Source: Poa pratensis
Lineage: Eukaryota > Streptophyta > Magnoliopsida > Poales > Poaceae
Assembly: GCA_947311845.1 (NCBI GenBank)
Contig: CAMZMU010000107.1
Coordinates: forward strand, 44,034,316-44,098,315
Length of the DNA: 64,000 nt
Direction: 5' to 3'
Shown here: positions 1 through 11,449 of the stretch, piece after piece
How positions within the stretch are numbered: the first letter of the stretch is position 1
Layout: the number at the start of each line of letters is the position of its first letter
The notes under the pieces: generated by a model
Told to the model about the DNA's origin: nothing
The model's database searches: none
Seen by the model: only the letters and a program-made list of their open reading frames with translations
Program-made: the position numbers and the translations under genes

Positions 1-1994
1 GCATATTTCAAGAAGACTCAAGCGTCTAAGCTTGGGGATGCCCAAGGCATCCCCTTCTTCATCGTCAAAATTATCAGGTCATCTCTAGTGAAACTATATT
101 TTAATTCTTTCACATCATATGTGCTTTTCTTGGAGCGTCTGTGTGCTTTTATTTTCAGTATTGCTTTTATTTTCAATAAAGCTTGACTGGACCCTAGCAT
201 TCTTGATTGGGAGAGAGACACGCTCCGCTTTTTCATGAGAATACTCCTATTCTTCACTTATATTTGTTGAGTATTCATATCTAGCGCTGTTCAGCTTTTA
301 GCTCTTGTTTTCATGTATCTCTTGTCAGAGCTATTAGCTTTCTTTTGTAGAAAGTACTCTCTTGCTTCACTTATATTTGTTTGGAGAGTTGATTAAATAA
401 ATTGATTGGTGTTTGGTTGGTTCAGAAAATGTTGCATGTGGTAATTGGTATAAGGAAAAACTTGCTTAATCTTGTAGATCACTAATGGATAACTTGATGC
501 TTGTCAATTGTTTTGAGTTAACAAGTAGATCATGATTAAATTGTGCATCACATGAGTTAAGCCTATTAGTGAAGAACTACCGTAAAGCTTGTTGAAAATT
601 TGGTTTGCATCGGTGGTATCTCTAAGGTCTAGATATTTTCTAATAACGGGTTTGGTTAACAAGGAAGACGGTATGAAGTCTTATAACGTTTGCAATATGT
701 TTGTCATATAAAACTTGGTGTACGGGTTGATATTCTTGTTTGCTTACATAACCTTGCTAGCCTAAACTCTGTACTGAGAGGGAATGCTTCTCGTGCATCC
801 AAATCCTTGAGCCATCCAAATCCTTGAGCCAAAATCCATGCCATTTGTGTCCACCATAACTACCTATATGTGGTATTTCCTTGCCACTCCAAGTAAATTT
901 TTCATGTGCTACCTTTAAATTATTCAAAATGTTATTATTCCCTTTTTGTGTCAATGTTTACTAGCTCATGAGGAATTAGTGTGGTTATTCTTTATTCTTT
1001 GTCAATGGACTTTTACACCTGGACTAGTGGCATATACATCCGCTTATCCAATAACTTGCAAAAAGAGCTGGCAACGGGGTGCCCAGTCCCAATTAATTAC
1101 AACTTTAACCAATTAATTCTCTTCACACTTTTGCCCTGATTCATCAGTAAGCAATGACAAACAGTGAAATACCTGAATGTGTGTAAACCAAAGAGAAAGA
1201 GGGATGATCTGCCTTGCTGGTAGAAATAACGTCCTTCATGGGAGCCGCTCTTAAAAGTCCGTTTGACAGGTAGAATACTGTTCTCACCCGCTACCATTCG
1301 TTGACAATTAACAAACACCTCTCAAAAATAGATACTCCTCCATGGTATGTGATTGATGGAAGGCACCCGAGGATTCGGTTAGCCATGGCTTGTGTTAGCA
1401 AGGTTGGGAGGAGTATCAAATATTTTATGCAATCTCTATATGCTTTCAAAAACCTAAAAGCTCTAGCACATGATTTAATCCCTGCTTCCCTCTGCGAAGG
1501 GCCTTTCTTTTACTTTTATGTTGAGTCAGTTTTCCTATTCTTTCTGTCTTCCACAAGCAAACACTAGTGTCAACTTTGTTACAACATGCGTTATATGCAA
1601 CGTATTGGACTTGTTATACTACTTTGTGTTGACATATCCATGAGATAAATATGTTGAAAGTTGAAGCAAATGCTGAAACTTAATTCTTCCTTTGTGTTGA
1701 TTGAATACCTTTTATTAGAAACTATTGCTTTATGAGTTAACACTTATGCAAAACTGTTTGATGCTTGTCTCGAAAGTACTATTCATGAAAACGTTTAGCT
1801 TGTGTGATTCATTGTTTACTCATTATCTATTTGGTAGCAAATTATAGACCATTGACTTGGATCACTTCATTCATTTACATGTGCCTTGCAATATTATATG
1901 ATCAAGATTATGATGGTAGCATGTCACCTCAAAAATTATTTTGTTTTTATCGTTTACCTACTCGAGGACGAGTAGGAACTAAGCTTGGGGATGC
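1..1994 (+). mobile_element. 3' interior (non-coding) of a gypsy LTR retrotransposon
   Basis: No coding region is visible. The stretch has the AAGCTTGGGGATGC motif twice (near 28-41 and 1981-1994), the second copy directly against the LTR start at 1995, where a polypurine tract belongs. This layout (spacer, purine-rich motif, LTR beginning TGATACGTC) is typical of Triticeae gypsy elements with a long spacer between pol and the 3' LTR. The coding part would lie left of the window. The short ORFs here show no retroelement domain. Family name not certain. Confidence 0.6.
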
Positions 1995-3545
1995 TGATAC
2001 GTCTCAAACGTATCTATAATTTTTGATGTTCCATGCTTGTTTTATACCAATTGCTACATGTTTTGCATCTACTTTATCACTTTTATACATTTTTTGGGAC
2101 TAACCTATTAACAAGATGCCGAAGTGCCAGTTCCTGTTTTCTGCTGTTTTTGTATTCCAGAAAAGCTAGTCTGGAAATATTCTCGGAATTGGACGAAACT
2201 TCACGGGTCCCTATTTTTCCAGAAACACCAGATGGAGCAAAGAGCAAGGAGGAGGCCACAGGAGCCACACGCCACTAGGGCGCGGCCCCCCCTGCGCGCC
2301 CTAGGGTGGTGTGGGCCCCTCGGGGGTCGCAGCCGCCGCCCTTTCGCCTACTTATTCCCCCCGAGAAAACCCTAAGTGCCTGAGCAAATATCCACGAAAA
2401 GTTCCAGAGACGCCGCCGCCGTCAACCCTAGCTCGGGAGGGTCAGAACCTCTTCCCGGCACCCTGCCGGAGAGGGGAATCGTCACCGGAGGCTTCTACAT
2501 CGCCATGCCTGCCTCCGGAGTGATGCGTGAGTAGTTCATCCTTGGACTACGGGTCCATAGCAGTAGCTAGATGGTTGTCTCTCCATTTGTGCCATCATGT
2601 TTAGATCTTGTGAGCTGCCCTACATGATCAAGATCATATTATTGTAATGCTACATGTTGTGTTTGCTGGGATCCGATGAATATTGAATATTATGTCAAGT
2701 TGATTATCAATCTATCTATGTTATTTAAGATCTTGCATGCTTTCCGTTACTCGTAGATGCTTTGGCCAAGTAGATGCTTGTAACTCCAAGAGAGAGTATT
2801 TATGCTAGATAGTGGGTTCATGCCTCCGTTTAATCTGGGACAGTGACAGAAAGTTCTAAGGTTGTGGATGTGCTGTTGCCACTAGGGATAACCTAACGAT
2901 GCTATGTCCACGGGCATATGTGTTTGTTTACATTACGCACTTTACTTAATGCAATTATCCGTTGCTTGCAACTTAATACCAACGGGGACTCGGATGACAA
3001 CCCGGCGGTGGATTATTAGTCATAGACGCTGTTGGATAACGGTCTATGTATTATGTCGTAATGCCCAATTAAATATCATAGTAATCATCATGTCATGTAT
3101 ATGCATTGTCATGCGCTCACTATTTGTCAATTGCCCAGCTGTAATTTGTTTACCCAACATGTTAGTTATCTTTTTTGGAGAGACACCACTAGTGAACTGT
3201 GGACCCCGGTCCATTCTTTTACATGATTAAACAACCACAAACTGCAAACTGTTCCTTTTTCATTCGCTGCAATTTAATACTCATTTTCCACACGAGACGT
3301 TTAATCCTTTGTTTTCAGCAAGCCGGTGAGATTGACAACCTCACTGTTTCGTTGGGGCAAAGTATTGTGATTGTGTTGTGTGCAGGTCCACGTCAGCGCC
3401 GGAATCCCTGGTGTTGCGCCGCATCATATTTCGCTGTTGACAACCTTCAGAAGAGTTGTTGCTCCTACTGGTTCGATAACCTTGGTTTCATACTGAGGGA
3501 AAGCTTGCTGCTAGGCTACATCAAACCTTCCTCTTGGGGTCTCCC
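1995..3545 (+). repeat. 3' LTR of gypsy retrotransposon, right end truncated
   Basis: The LTR starts with TGATACGTCTC at 1995, immediately after the purine-rich motif. The sequence (CTAACCTATTAAC near 2100, AATATTCTCGGAATTGGACG near 2178, CTGAGGGAAAGCTTGCTGCT near 3495) resembles, from memory, the Sabrina type of Triticeae LTR; treat that name as tentative. The expected CA terminus and target duplication are missing: LTR-like sequence fades near 3545, where LINE reverse-transcriptase coding begins. Confidence 0.6.
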
Positions 3546-6085
3546 GACGAGTGTGAGATTCACCTCCACACAAGCATCAGCTAACTTCACGGAGAAGGAG
3601 GTCTTTGAGGCGATTTCCCAAATGGAGACGAACAAGGCGCCGGGCCCTGATGGTTTCCCTGCGGAATTTTACAAAACCTTCTGGCCTATGATAAAGGATG
3701 ATCTTATGGCCATGTTTGTTCAGTTTCAAGAGGGGAATTTGCCCCTGTATAAACTGAATTTCGGTGTCATTGCGCTACTACCAAAGAAATAAAATGCGGT
3801 ACAAATTCAACAATATAGACCAATTTGCCTTCTAAATGTCAGTTTTAAAATATTTACAAAGGTGGGTACTAATCGCATTACTGGGATATCCCATAAGGTT
3901 ATTAGGCCTACACAGTCCGCTTTTATGCCGGGCCGACATATTCTTGAGGGGTAGTGGTACTCCATGAAACCATTCATGAGCTTCAGCGGAAGAAAATGGA
4001 TGGGGTTCTCTTTAAAATTGACTTCGAGAAGGCATACGATAAAGTTAAATGGCCGTTCCTACAACAAGCCTTGCGTATGAAGGGTTTTGCACAAAAATGG
4101 TGCGACTGGATTATGCAGTTTGTCAGGGAGGAAGTGTCGGGATACGGGTGAATGATGACATCGGTCATTATTTCCAAACAAAGAAAGGGCTGAGGCAGGG
4201 AGATCCGTTGTCTCCGATGCTCTTTAGTATTGTTGCAGACATGTTGGCCGTCCTTATTGCAAGGGCAAAGGAGGATGGTCAAGTGGGAGGTCTTGTTCCT
4301 CATTTAGTTGAGGGGGGCGTCTCAATTCTGCAGTATGCGGATGACACTGTCCTGCTTATGGAGCATGATTTAGCTAAAGCGGTTAATATGAAGCTCATCA
4401 TTTGTATTTTTGAGCAACTATCCGGCCTAAAGATTAACTTTCACAAAAGTGAGATATTTTGTTTTGGCAAGGCGAAGGAGGTAGAGGAATAATACAAGCA
4501 TATTTTCGGATGCGAGTCTGGTTCCTTACCTTTCAAATACCTTGGGGTGCCGATTCACTATAGGAGACTAAGAAATTCAGAATGGTATCCTGTAGAATGT
4601 CGTTTTGAAGGCAAGCTAGGATGCTGGAAGGGCAAGTTGCTCTCATATGGGGATCGTCTTGTCCTGATAAATTCTGTTCTCACTAGTTTACCGATGTTTA
4701 TGTTGTATTTTTTGGAGATACCCAAAGGGGTACGTAAAAGACTTGATTTCTATCGATCGTGTTTCTTTGGCAATGCGAAGAAAACAAGAAAAAATATCGG
4801 TTAACTAAATGGAATATCCTATGTCGACCCAAAGATCAAGGGGGCTCGGCATTGAGGTTTTAGGCATCAAGAACAAGTGTCTACTTAGCAAATGGCTTTT
4901 TAAGCTCTTAAATGAAGATGGGGTCTGGCAAGAATTGTTACGAAACAAATACTTGTCGAATAAGACATTGGCGCAAGTGGAGGCTTGCCCAACAGACTCA
5001 CCCTTTTGGAAAGGTCTCATGCGAATTAAAGAGGAGTTCTTTAGTCGAGGCGTTTTCAAAGTTAACAATGGTAAGAATACTAGGTTTTGGGAGGACACTT
5101 GGCTAGGGGATACACCATTACAGCAACAATATCCAACTCTATACAACATTGTTCAGCAAAAGAATGTGCTGGTCCATGATGTGTTTAGGGGGCGCCATCT
5201 ATAAACATCTCTTTTAGGAGGGCTCTCATTGGAGATAGGTGGGAAGCTTGGGCTCACTTATGTCTGAGATTAATGGATATTAACTTGACTGACAATCCAG
5301 ATACTTTTGTGTGGAAACTTACCACTAATGGGGTATTTACGGTGAAATCGATGTATGAGGATCTGATGAATGGCCATACTCCTTTTTTGCGTAAGTACTT
5401 GTGGAAGTTAAAGATTCCTTTGAAAATTAAGATTTTTATGTGGTTCCTAAATAGAAAAGTTTTTCTCACTAAAGATAATTTAGTCAAAAGAAATTGGCAT
5501 GGGTGTACAAAATGTTCGTTTTGTGGATGTGAGGAGTCTGTTGATCATTTGTTCATTACATGTCCTTTTGCTAGACTAATATGGCGGGTGGTTTTCTGTA
5601 CCTACAATATACCTCCTCCTTCCAATGTTTCTAATATGTTTGGGAATTGGTTGAACGGAGTAACTAAAAAGACCAAAGTTAGAATTCGTATCGGCGTTTC
5701 AGCTATATGTTGGTCTATCTGGAATTGTAGGAATGATATCGTGTTTAACAGGAAAACCAATTTTCATATCTTACAGTTATCAATATGGCTACATACTGGA
5801 TCCAGCTATGGGCTACACTGCTTCCTTCGGACCAGCAGGAGCTTATGGTTACTGGATGCGCGCGGCTCCTGTTGGTGGCACAGGAGTTTTTCTCCCGGCA
5901 TACGTGGCAGCATATTACACGACTTCGGTAGTTGATATTATGTTGTTATTTCGTTGGTTGATACATGTCTCAACTTTATGCGACATTTGAGTTGTAATAA
6001 GATGATACTTAAATAATATCAATAAATGGCTGTGTGCATCACTCGATACAGAGGCCGGGGCTTCTCCTATTTCTAAAAAAAACAT
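3546..6085 (+). mobile_element. LINE 1: 5'-truncated, decayed non-LTR retrotransposon
   Basis: This is the carboxy-terminal part of a plant LINE ORF2. Reverse-transcriptase blocks occur in order: KAPGPDGFPAEFYKTFW (about 3635), [14 protein letters not shown] (4012), KKGLRQGDPLSPMLF (4182) and the catalytic LQYADD (4330). They are followed by the zf-RVT region (CSFCGCEESVDHLF, about 5515) and the 3' tail GGCTGTGTGCATC near 6028, ending in a short A-run at 6077-6084. The reading frame is broken several times (for example near 3790, 4130, 4490 and 4800), so it cannot encode an active protein. The endonuclease domain is absent. It is clearly related to LINE 2 at 8029. No target duplication was found. 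Confidence 0.85.
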
Positions 6086-6227
6086 AGGCAGAACATTGTA
6101 AGATATTCAAAATTTCTCCAATATTACTGGATATATATGCAATGTTCTGTTGTATGCCAAAGAAAGAGAAACATAACATTGTTAATGTTATCAAACAAGT
6201 TTGTATGTTACTTGAATGTTTGTATGC

Positions 6228-6612
6228 GGATATTCAAAACGGCTTAGGGGTCTAGATGCTCCCATTACATAATTTATTTTTTGTTTTTTTTCAGAATGTC
6301 AAAAAATTTCAGAAAAAATTCCGGATGTACATTACAGCGTGATGTGTTAGCACAAAAATTGGCATGGTGAAAAAACTTTTTTAGCAACCTGTACAAAAAA
6401 GACAAAATTCTGACACGTACATATACGTTTTGGTATGTCCGAATTTGTCTTTTTTGTACAGGTTGCAAAAAAAGTTTTTTCACCATGCCAATTTTTGTGC
6501 TGACTTGGAATGTGTTGGACTACATGCAAAAAAAAAATTCGAATTTTTTTACATTTGGAAATTATTTTTTTGGGTAGTGGGTGCAGCTGCACCCACTACC
6601 CAAATCGCCGTG
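6228..6612. mobile_element. Hairpin element with terminal 36-bp palindrome, copy 1
   Basis: A non-coding AT-rich element of about 385 bp. It contains a long inverted repeat, arms 6346-6410 and 6441-6504 (roughly 65 bp each, nearly perfect, 30-bp loop), and a perfect palindrome at 6569-6604 centred on GTGCAGCTGCAC. A second copy sits at 45525-45904, sharing everything from about GCGGATATTC to AAATCGCCGTG, so these limits are defined by the two-copy comparison. Class unknown; it looks like a non-autonomous DNA transposon. The hairpin could give small RNAs if transcribed. Confidence 0.7.
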
Positions 6613-7418
6613 TCCCTTGCTTTAATGTTACCAAACAGCCATGTACTTTTCAACGTATATACGTGCACATTGCACGTACACGATTACTAATACTAGAGGG
6701 TAGCTAGAGGGGTTGGAGTGGCAGCACACCGCGGTATACCAACAACTCGTCGATGTAACCAATATTCGTGTGTCGGCACTAATCAGTATATCATCAATCA
6801 ATGCCCATTCTCCAGTTTATTTAGGCAATGACATCAGAGCCCTTTATTTTGCAAGCCCGCAACCACGAAAGCTGTCGCTCGTTCGCACTGTCACCAAAGT
6901 CGATTCTGTCGTGTGTGTCTTGTGACTCCTTTCCAGCAGCATCAGTCAACGCCATTTCGAGTCGGACACAGCGAGAGATGACCCAACTCTCGGTCACATT
7001 TAAAATGGAACTCTGTTGGTTGTCCCGTTGCCATCCCGGCGGAATAATATTTCCCATCGACTAACACCGCCCAAACCTCTGTTCGCTAAACTGACGACGC
7101 GTTGCTGCGAGCCTGTAACCAATGCTAAGCAATGCCCATTTTCAGTTCTTATCTACCTGCTTAATTAAGACCCATTTTCCAGTCTAGCTAGGCGACAACA
7201 TTTGTTTGCCTGCGACGAATTTTAGACCCATTAGGACCCGTTCTTTTGATTCTCTTTAGGGCGGAGCGGAGGTCGAATATATTTGAGAGAGTTGGCCACC
7301 TTTTTTTGGTGAACATCAACATCAACCCCCAGCGTGTGTACACAAGCAACAATGACGATCTTGTGCTGCATGCGACCTCCAGTGCATGATACATGTAGCG
7401 GCAGGGCGGATCGCCCCC

Positions 7419-7420
<2 letters not shown>
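6613..7420. other. Intergenic sequence without recognised gene
   Basis: No coding region, RNA gene or transposon end could be supported here. ORFs of 70-90 codons on both strands overlap one another and have no recognisable domain. Confidence 0.5.
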
Positions 7421-7452
<32 letters not shown>

Positions 7453-7465
7453 ACACACACACACA
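7421..7465. repeat. Poly-C tract followed by CA microsatellite
   Basis: An almost unbroken C run (about 32 C) runs directly into a short (CA)n repeat ending near 7465. Such a run is prone to slippage and to assembly error, so its length should not be trusted. On the minus strand it is a G-run with potential to form G-quadruplex structure. Confidence 0.95.
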
Positions 7466-7544
7466 ATAAAATTCCTATTTAGTACCGGGTACTAGCATAG
7501 CATACAACAGATAATTACGATTAGTCCATAGATAGTTACGCTTA

Positions 7545-7889
7545 ATGCTCGGCCATTAGTCAACAGCTTGGCTCTGATGGTTGGGTTCCCTGTGGTGGAA
7601 CCAGCCCACCCAGGTTCAAGTCCTAGACTTGGCATGGGCGTTTGCATTTACCTGGATTTATTCCAGGTTTATCCGGCGCTATTCTTTCAGTGGTAGGTGG
7701 CGTGCCCGTCAACAGCGAGGCGCCTGTGGTGACTTCGTCAACCTCAAGATTTGCCGGCTCGGTCCTTCAGAGGTGCTCATAGGGGTAGGGTGTGCGTGTG
7801 TGCGTTCATAGGGGTGAGTGTACGTGCGTATTTGTGAGCGTCTGTGTTGTACTGTGTTCTCAAAAAAAAATGCTCGGCCATTAGTCAAC
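7545..7889 (+). mobile_element. Au SINE, full length, with 20-bp target duplication
   Basis: A tRNA-derived SINE. The element itself is about 7565-7869 and is flanked by perfect direct repeats ATGCTCGGCCATTAGTCAAC at 7545-7564 and 7870-7889. It has a Pol III B box GGTTCAAGTCC at 7613-7623 and an A-box-like stretch just inside the 5' end, then the conserved body (GGTGACTTCGTCAACCTCAAG, here about 7728-7748) and a short A tail. The body and 3' half match my memory of the Triticeae Au SINE. The perfect target duplication suggests a fairly young insertion. Confidence 0.9.
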
Positions 7890-8028
7890 GAAACAGAAGG
7901 GCACATATCCTTGCTACGTGAGAAAAGGCCCAACAGGCCTATAACAGGACATTGCAGCTATTGGCCTTAGATGCATGCACTACAACCGTACCCATACACA
8001 TGTATTTTTGGATGAGGCGATCGATTAA

Positions 8029-10740
8029 TTGACAACCATGTGTGTTCAACTACCTGAGCATAATACGTTGATCAGGTACAATTTATACGCTGACTCGAAT
8101 ACTCGTTATTTCCATAGTTTTGCCAATGGCAGACACAGGAAAAAACACATTCATTCCCTAGTCCAGGATGAAGGAACGATTTCAGATGAGGAAAATAGCC
8201 TACTTACTAAACCTTATTCAGAGGAGGAAGTGAGAAAGGCGGTTTTACAAATGAAACACAATTCAGCTCCTGGCCCTGATAGTTTCCCGGCTGAGTTCAA
8301 TCAGAACTTTTGGGACGTCATAAAGGCAGATTTGCTACAATTGTTCGCATGTCTTCACAATGGACAATTAGAGTTGTTTCGTATCAATTTTGGTGAGATA
8401 ATTTTGTTACCTAAGTTTAACGAGGCAGAAAGGATCCAGCAGTTTAGACCTATATGCCTCCTTAACGTTAGTTTTAAAATATTCACCAAAGTGGCTACGA
8501 TTCGATTGAACAATGTGGCAGATCATGTGGTTCGTCCGTCCCAGACGGCTTTTATGCAAGGTCGCAACATCCTTGATGGAGTTGCAATTCTACATGAAAC
8601 AGTCCACGAACTACATAGGAAAAAGTTGAATGGGGTAATTCTTAAAATTGATTTTGAGAAAGCTTACAATAAAATGAAGTGGTCTTTCATCCAGCAAACC
8701 CTAAGGATGAAAGGTTTTTCCTCGGAGTGGCGCACGTTAATTAATAGCTTTGTTTCCGGAGGAAGTGTAGCCATTAAGGTCAACGATGACAGTGGCAAAT
8801 ACTTCCAAACGAAAAAAGGCCTCCGACAAGGTGAGCCACTATCGCCAATACTATTTAATATAGTGGCGGATATGCTGGCTATCCTGATCAAACGCGCTAA
8901 AACTGAGGGCCAAATTGATGGAGTGATTCCACATCTTGTCGATGGTGGATTATCAATTCTTCAATATGCCGACGATACAATTCTTTTTTATGGAGCATGA
9001 TATCGAAAAAGCTCGTAACCTAAAGTTGATCTTGTCAGCTTTTGAGCAACTTTCGGATCTTAAGATAAATTTTCATAAAAGTGAATTGTTTTGTTTTGGC
9101 GAGGCCCAAGAAAACGCCGCCTTGTATGCTGAGCTTTTTGGCTGCGAGCAAGGTCAATTTCCTATCAACTATTTGGGCATTCCGATTCACTATCGGAGAC
9201 TTACAAATGTTGAATGGAAAAGGGTGGAGGAAAGGCTTCAATTACGTTTAAATAGCTGGAAAGGCAAACTCCTATCCCTGGGTGGAAGATTGGTTCTCAT
9301 AAACTCGGTACTAACGAACATGGTACTGTATATGATTTCATTCTTCCAATTGCCTAAAGGGGTCTTAAAAAGATTGGATTATTTCCGATCTAGATTCTTT
9401 TGGCAAGGGGATTGTAAGAAGAAAAAATATCGACTGACTAAATGGAGTGTGGTTTGTTGCCCTAAAGACCAAGGAGGGCTTGGAATTCATGACCTTGAGG
9501 TCAAGAATAGAGCGCTGCTAGGTAAATGGCTATTTAAACTTCTTTCGGAAGATGGAGTTTGACAAACCCTCCTTAGGAGAAAATAAGTTGGAGATCAATC
9601 TGTGTCCCAGGTTCTTTGGAAACCTGGTGATTCACACTTCTGGGCAGGCCTCATGGCTACAAAGAAGTTCTTTTTTCCACATGGATCTTTTTCAATAAGG
9701 GATGGATCGGAAATTCGCTTCTGGAAGGATATTTGGCTAGGCCAATCTACCCTCAAAGAACAATATCTGGCTCTATATTCTACTGTACGAAACAAGAGCG
9801 ACACGATCGCGAAGGTGCTGGGTACTTTCCCACCAGATTTTTCGTTCAGAAGAAGTTTACTAGGAACAAGACAACCATCTTGGAATGCTCTGCTCATCCG
9901 ATTGGATTCAATCCAACTAACGGAAGGTCCTGATAAATTTCAATGGAATCTCATGAAGAATGGTAAATTCTCGGTTGATTCTATGTATAGAGCATTAATT
10001 CTATCCGAAATTCCAGTCGATAGTTCAAATAACAACAAACTTTGGAAGATAAAGATACCACTAAAAACTAAAGTGTTTGCGTGGTATTTACGTCGAGGAG
10101 TAATTCTTACCAAAGATAACCTTGCCAAACGCAATTGGCACGGAAGTAAAAAGTGTGTTTTCTATCACCACGACGAGACCATCACACACTTATTCTTTCA
10201 GTGCGAGTTCGCTAGGTCTATATGGTCAGCCATCCAGATAGGTTCTACCTTACATCCACCTAGTTATGTTGCTAACATTTTTGGCAACTGGTTAAATGGA
10301 GTGGATCTTAGGTTCAAACTACTCAGTAGGGTGGGAGCGATTGCTGTTATTTGGTCGTTGTGGCTATGTAGAAATGACAAGGTTTTTAATGATAAAAATG
10401 CTTCTCTTATGCAGGTTATTTACCGGTGCACAGCGACGTTACGAGCATGGTCATCCCTGCAGCGTGTGGAGCACCGAGACTTATTTTTGGAGGTGGCGTC
10501 GAGACTGGAGGCTGCGGCCAGGGAGTTATTTTCCCGGCATGGGTGGCAACATAGACTCCGGATAGACCTACCAGCATCTTAGGCGGATCTACAATTTTTC
10601 ATTTTGATATGTAATTCGCCTTTTTACTTTTTGGTTACCGACTGGATTGATGGTGAACTGGTGGCTGTGTGCATCTTAGCTATGCAGAGGCCGGGTGTAA
10701 TGCTTAAACCTTTTAAGTAATAAAAGCCCTTTACCTAAAA
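8029..10740 (+). mobile_element. LINE 2: 5'-truncated non-LTR retrotransposon, nearly open ORF2
   Basis: Coding sequence for the ORF2 C-terminal two thirds: a linker (YADSNTRYFHSF), reverse transcriptase with APGPDSFPAEF (8270), [14 protein letters not shown] (8640), KKGLRQGEPLSPILF (8812) and catalytic LQYADD (8960), a thumb region, and zf-RVT near 10150. The frame is broken at 8985-8992, where a T run appears one base too long (YADDTILF continues as MEHDIEKA in the next frame), by TGA at 9560-9562 where related copies have Trp, and by a TAA near 9583. The 3' end carries GGCTGTGTGCATC (about 10662) and TAATAAAAGCCC before a short A run at 10736-10741. The endonuclease domain is missing. It is better preserved than LINE 1. 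No target duplication was recognised. Confidence 0.88.
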
Positions 10741-10741
10741 A

Positions 10742-11449
10742 ATATGCTATCGTAAATTGAACTATTAATTAGATTTTCTGGATCCATAAAAATTTACATC
10801 CAGCGAGCAATTACAAATCATGTGATGTTTTGTCTCCTGATGTGGATTTGCATAAAAGCAATGGATTAATTGAAGGTCAATTTGTTCTTTGGTTTTCTTG
10901 ATAGCAGGGAACCTTTTTTTAGGTACTATAAAATAGTTATATCGAGAATAAATTGATGTGAAAGCATACATTGTAATATATTAAGAATAAACTAATTTTG
11001 ACACTATCGAGTAGTCACTTCAAACAAAGATAATGTAGCTTTATTTCAATAGACATGTTACATTTGCCAAAAAAAAAATCTTCGCTCCCCTCATGCTCAA
11101 ATCCTGGCTCCGCCCCTGTGTAGCTGGGTGTGTGGTTTTGGAACAGGGGTAAGACTTGAGTTAAAAAAAAATCTCAAACTTGGTCTGTTTTGACCGCCTA
11201 GTGGCTAGTGCATGCTACCTTCGCGGGAAGACGAGTGAGAGTGAGAGACACTTGCCGAGAGACCCGGATCGACCCGACACAGCAACACACGTCGTCACCT
11301 AGCAACCTCGTCGAGCATGCAATTGGAGACGGCCATAAGTCCCCACCGACTGACACGCAGGCTACAGAAAGTGAACACAACCCCACGTACACACACTCGC
11401 GCGACGACGACGACGAGCAGAGCCGGCCGGCCGGAGAGGAGATCGATCC
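10742..11449 (+). promoter_or_regulatory. Upstream region and probable 5' UTR of the YSL gene
   Basis: No gene is seen. The last roughly 200 bases turn GC-rich and lead into the YSL start codon, as expected of a grass 5' UTR. I could not identify a convincing TATA box or iron-deficiency element by eye. A-runs at 11070 and 11164 hint at small retroposon remains but have no clear target duplication. Confidence 0.35.

Noticed and set aside
7188..7466. Glycine-rich ORF on the minus strand
   Set aside because: It only translates the poly-C tract.
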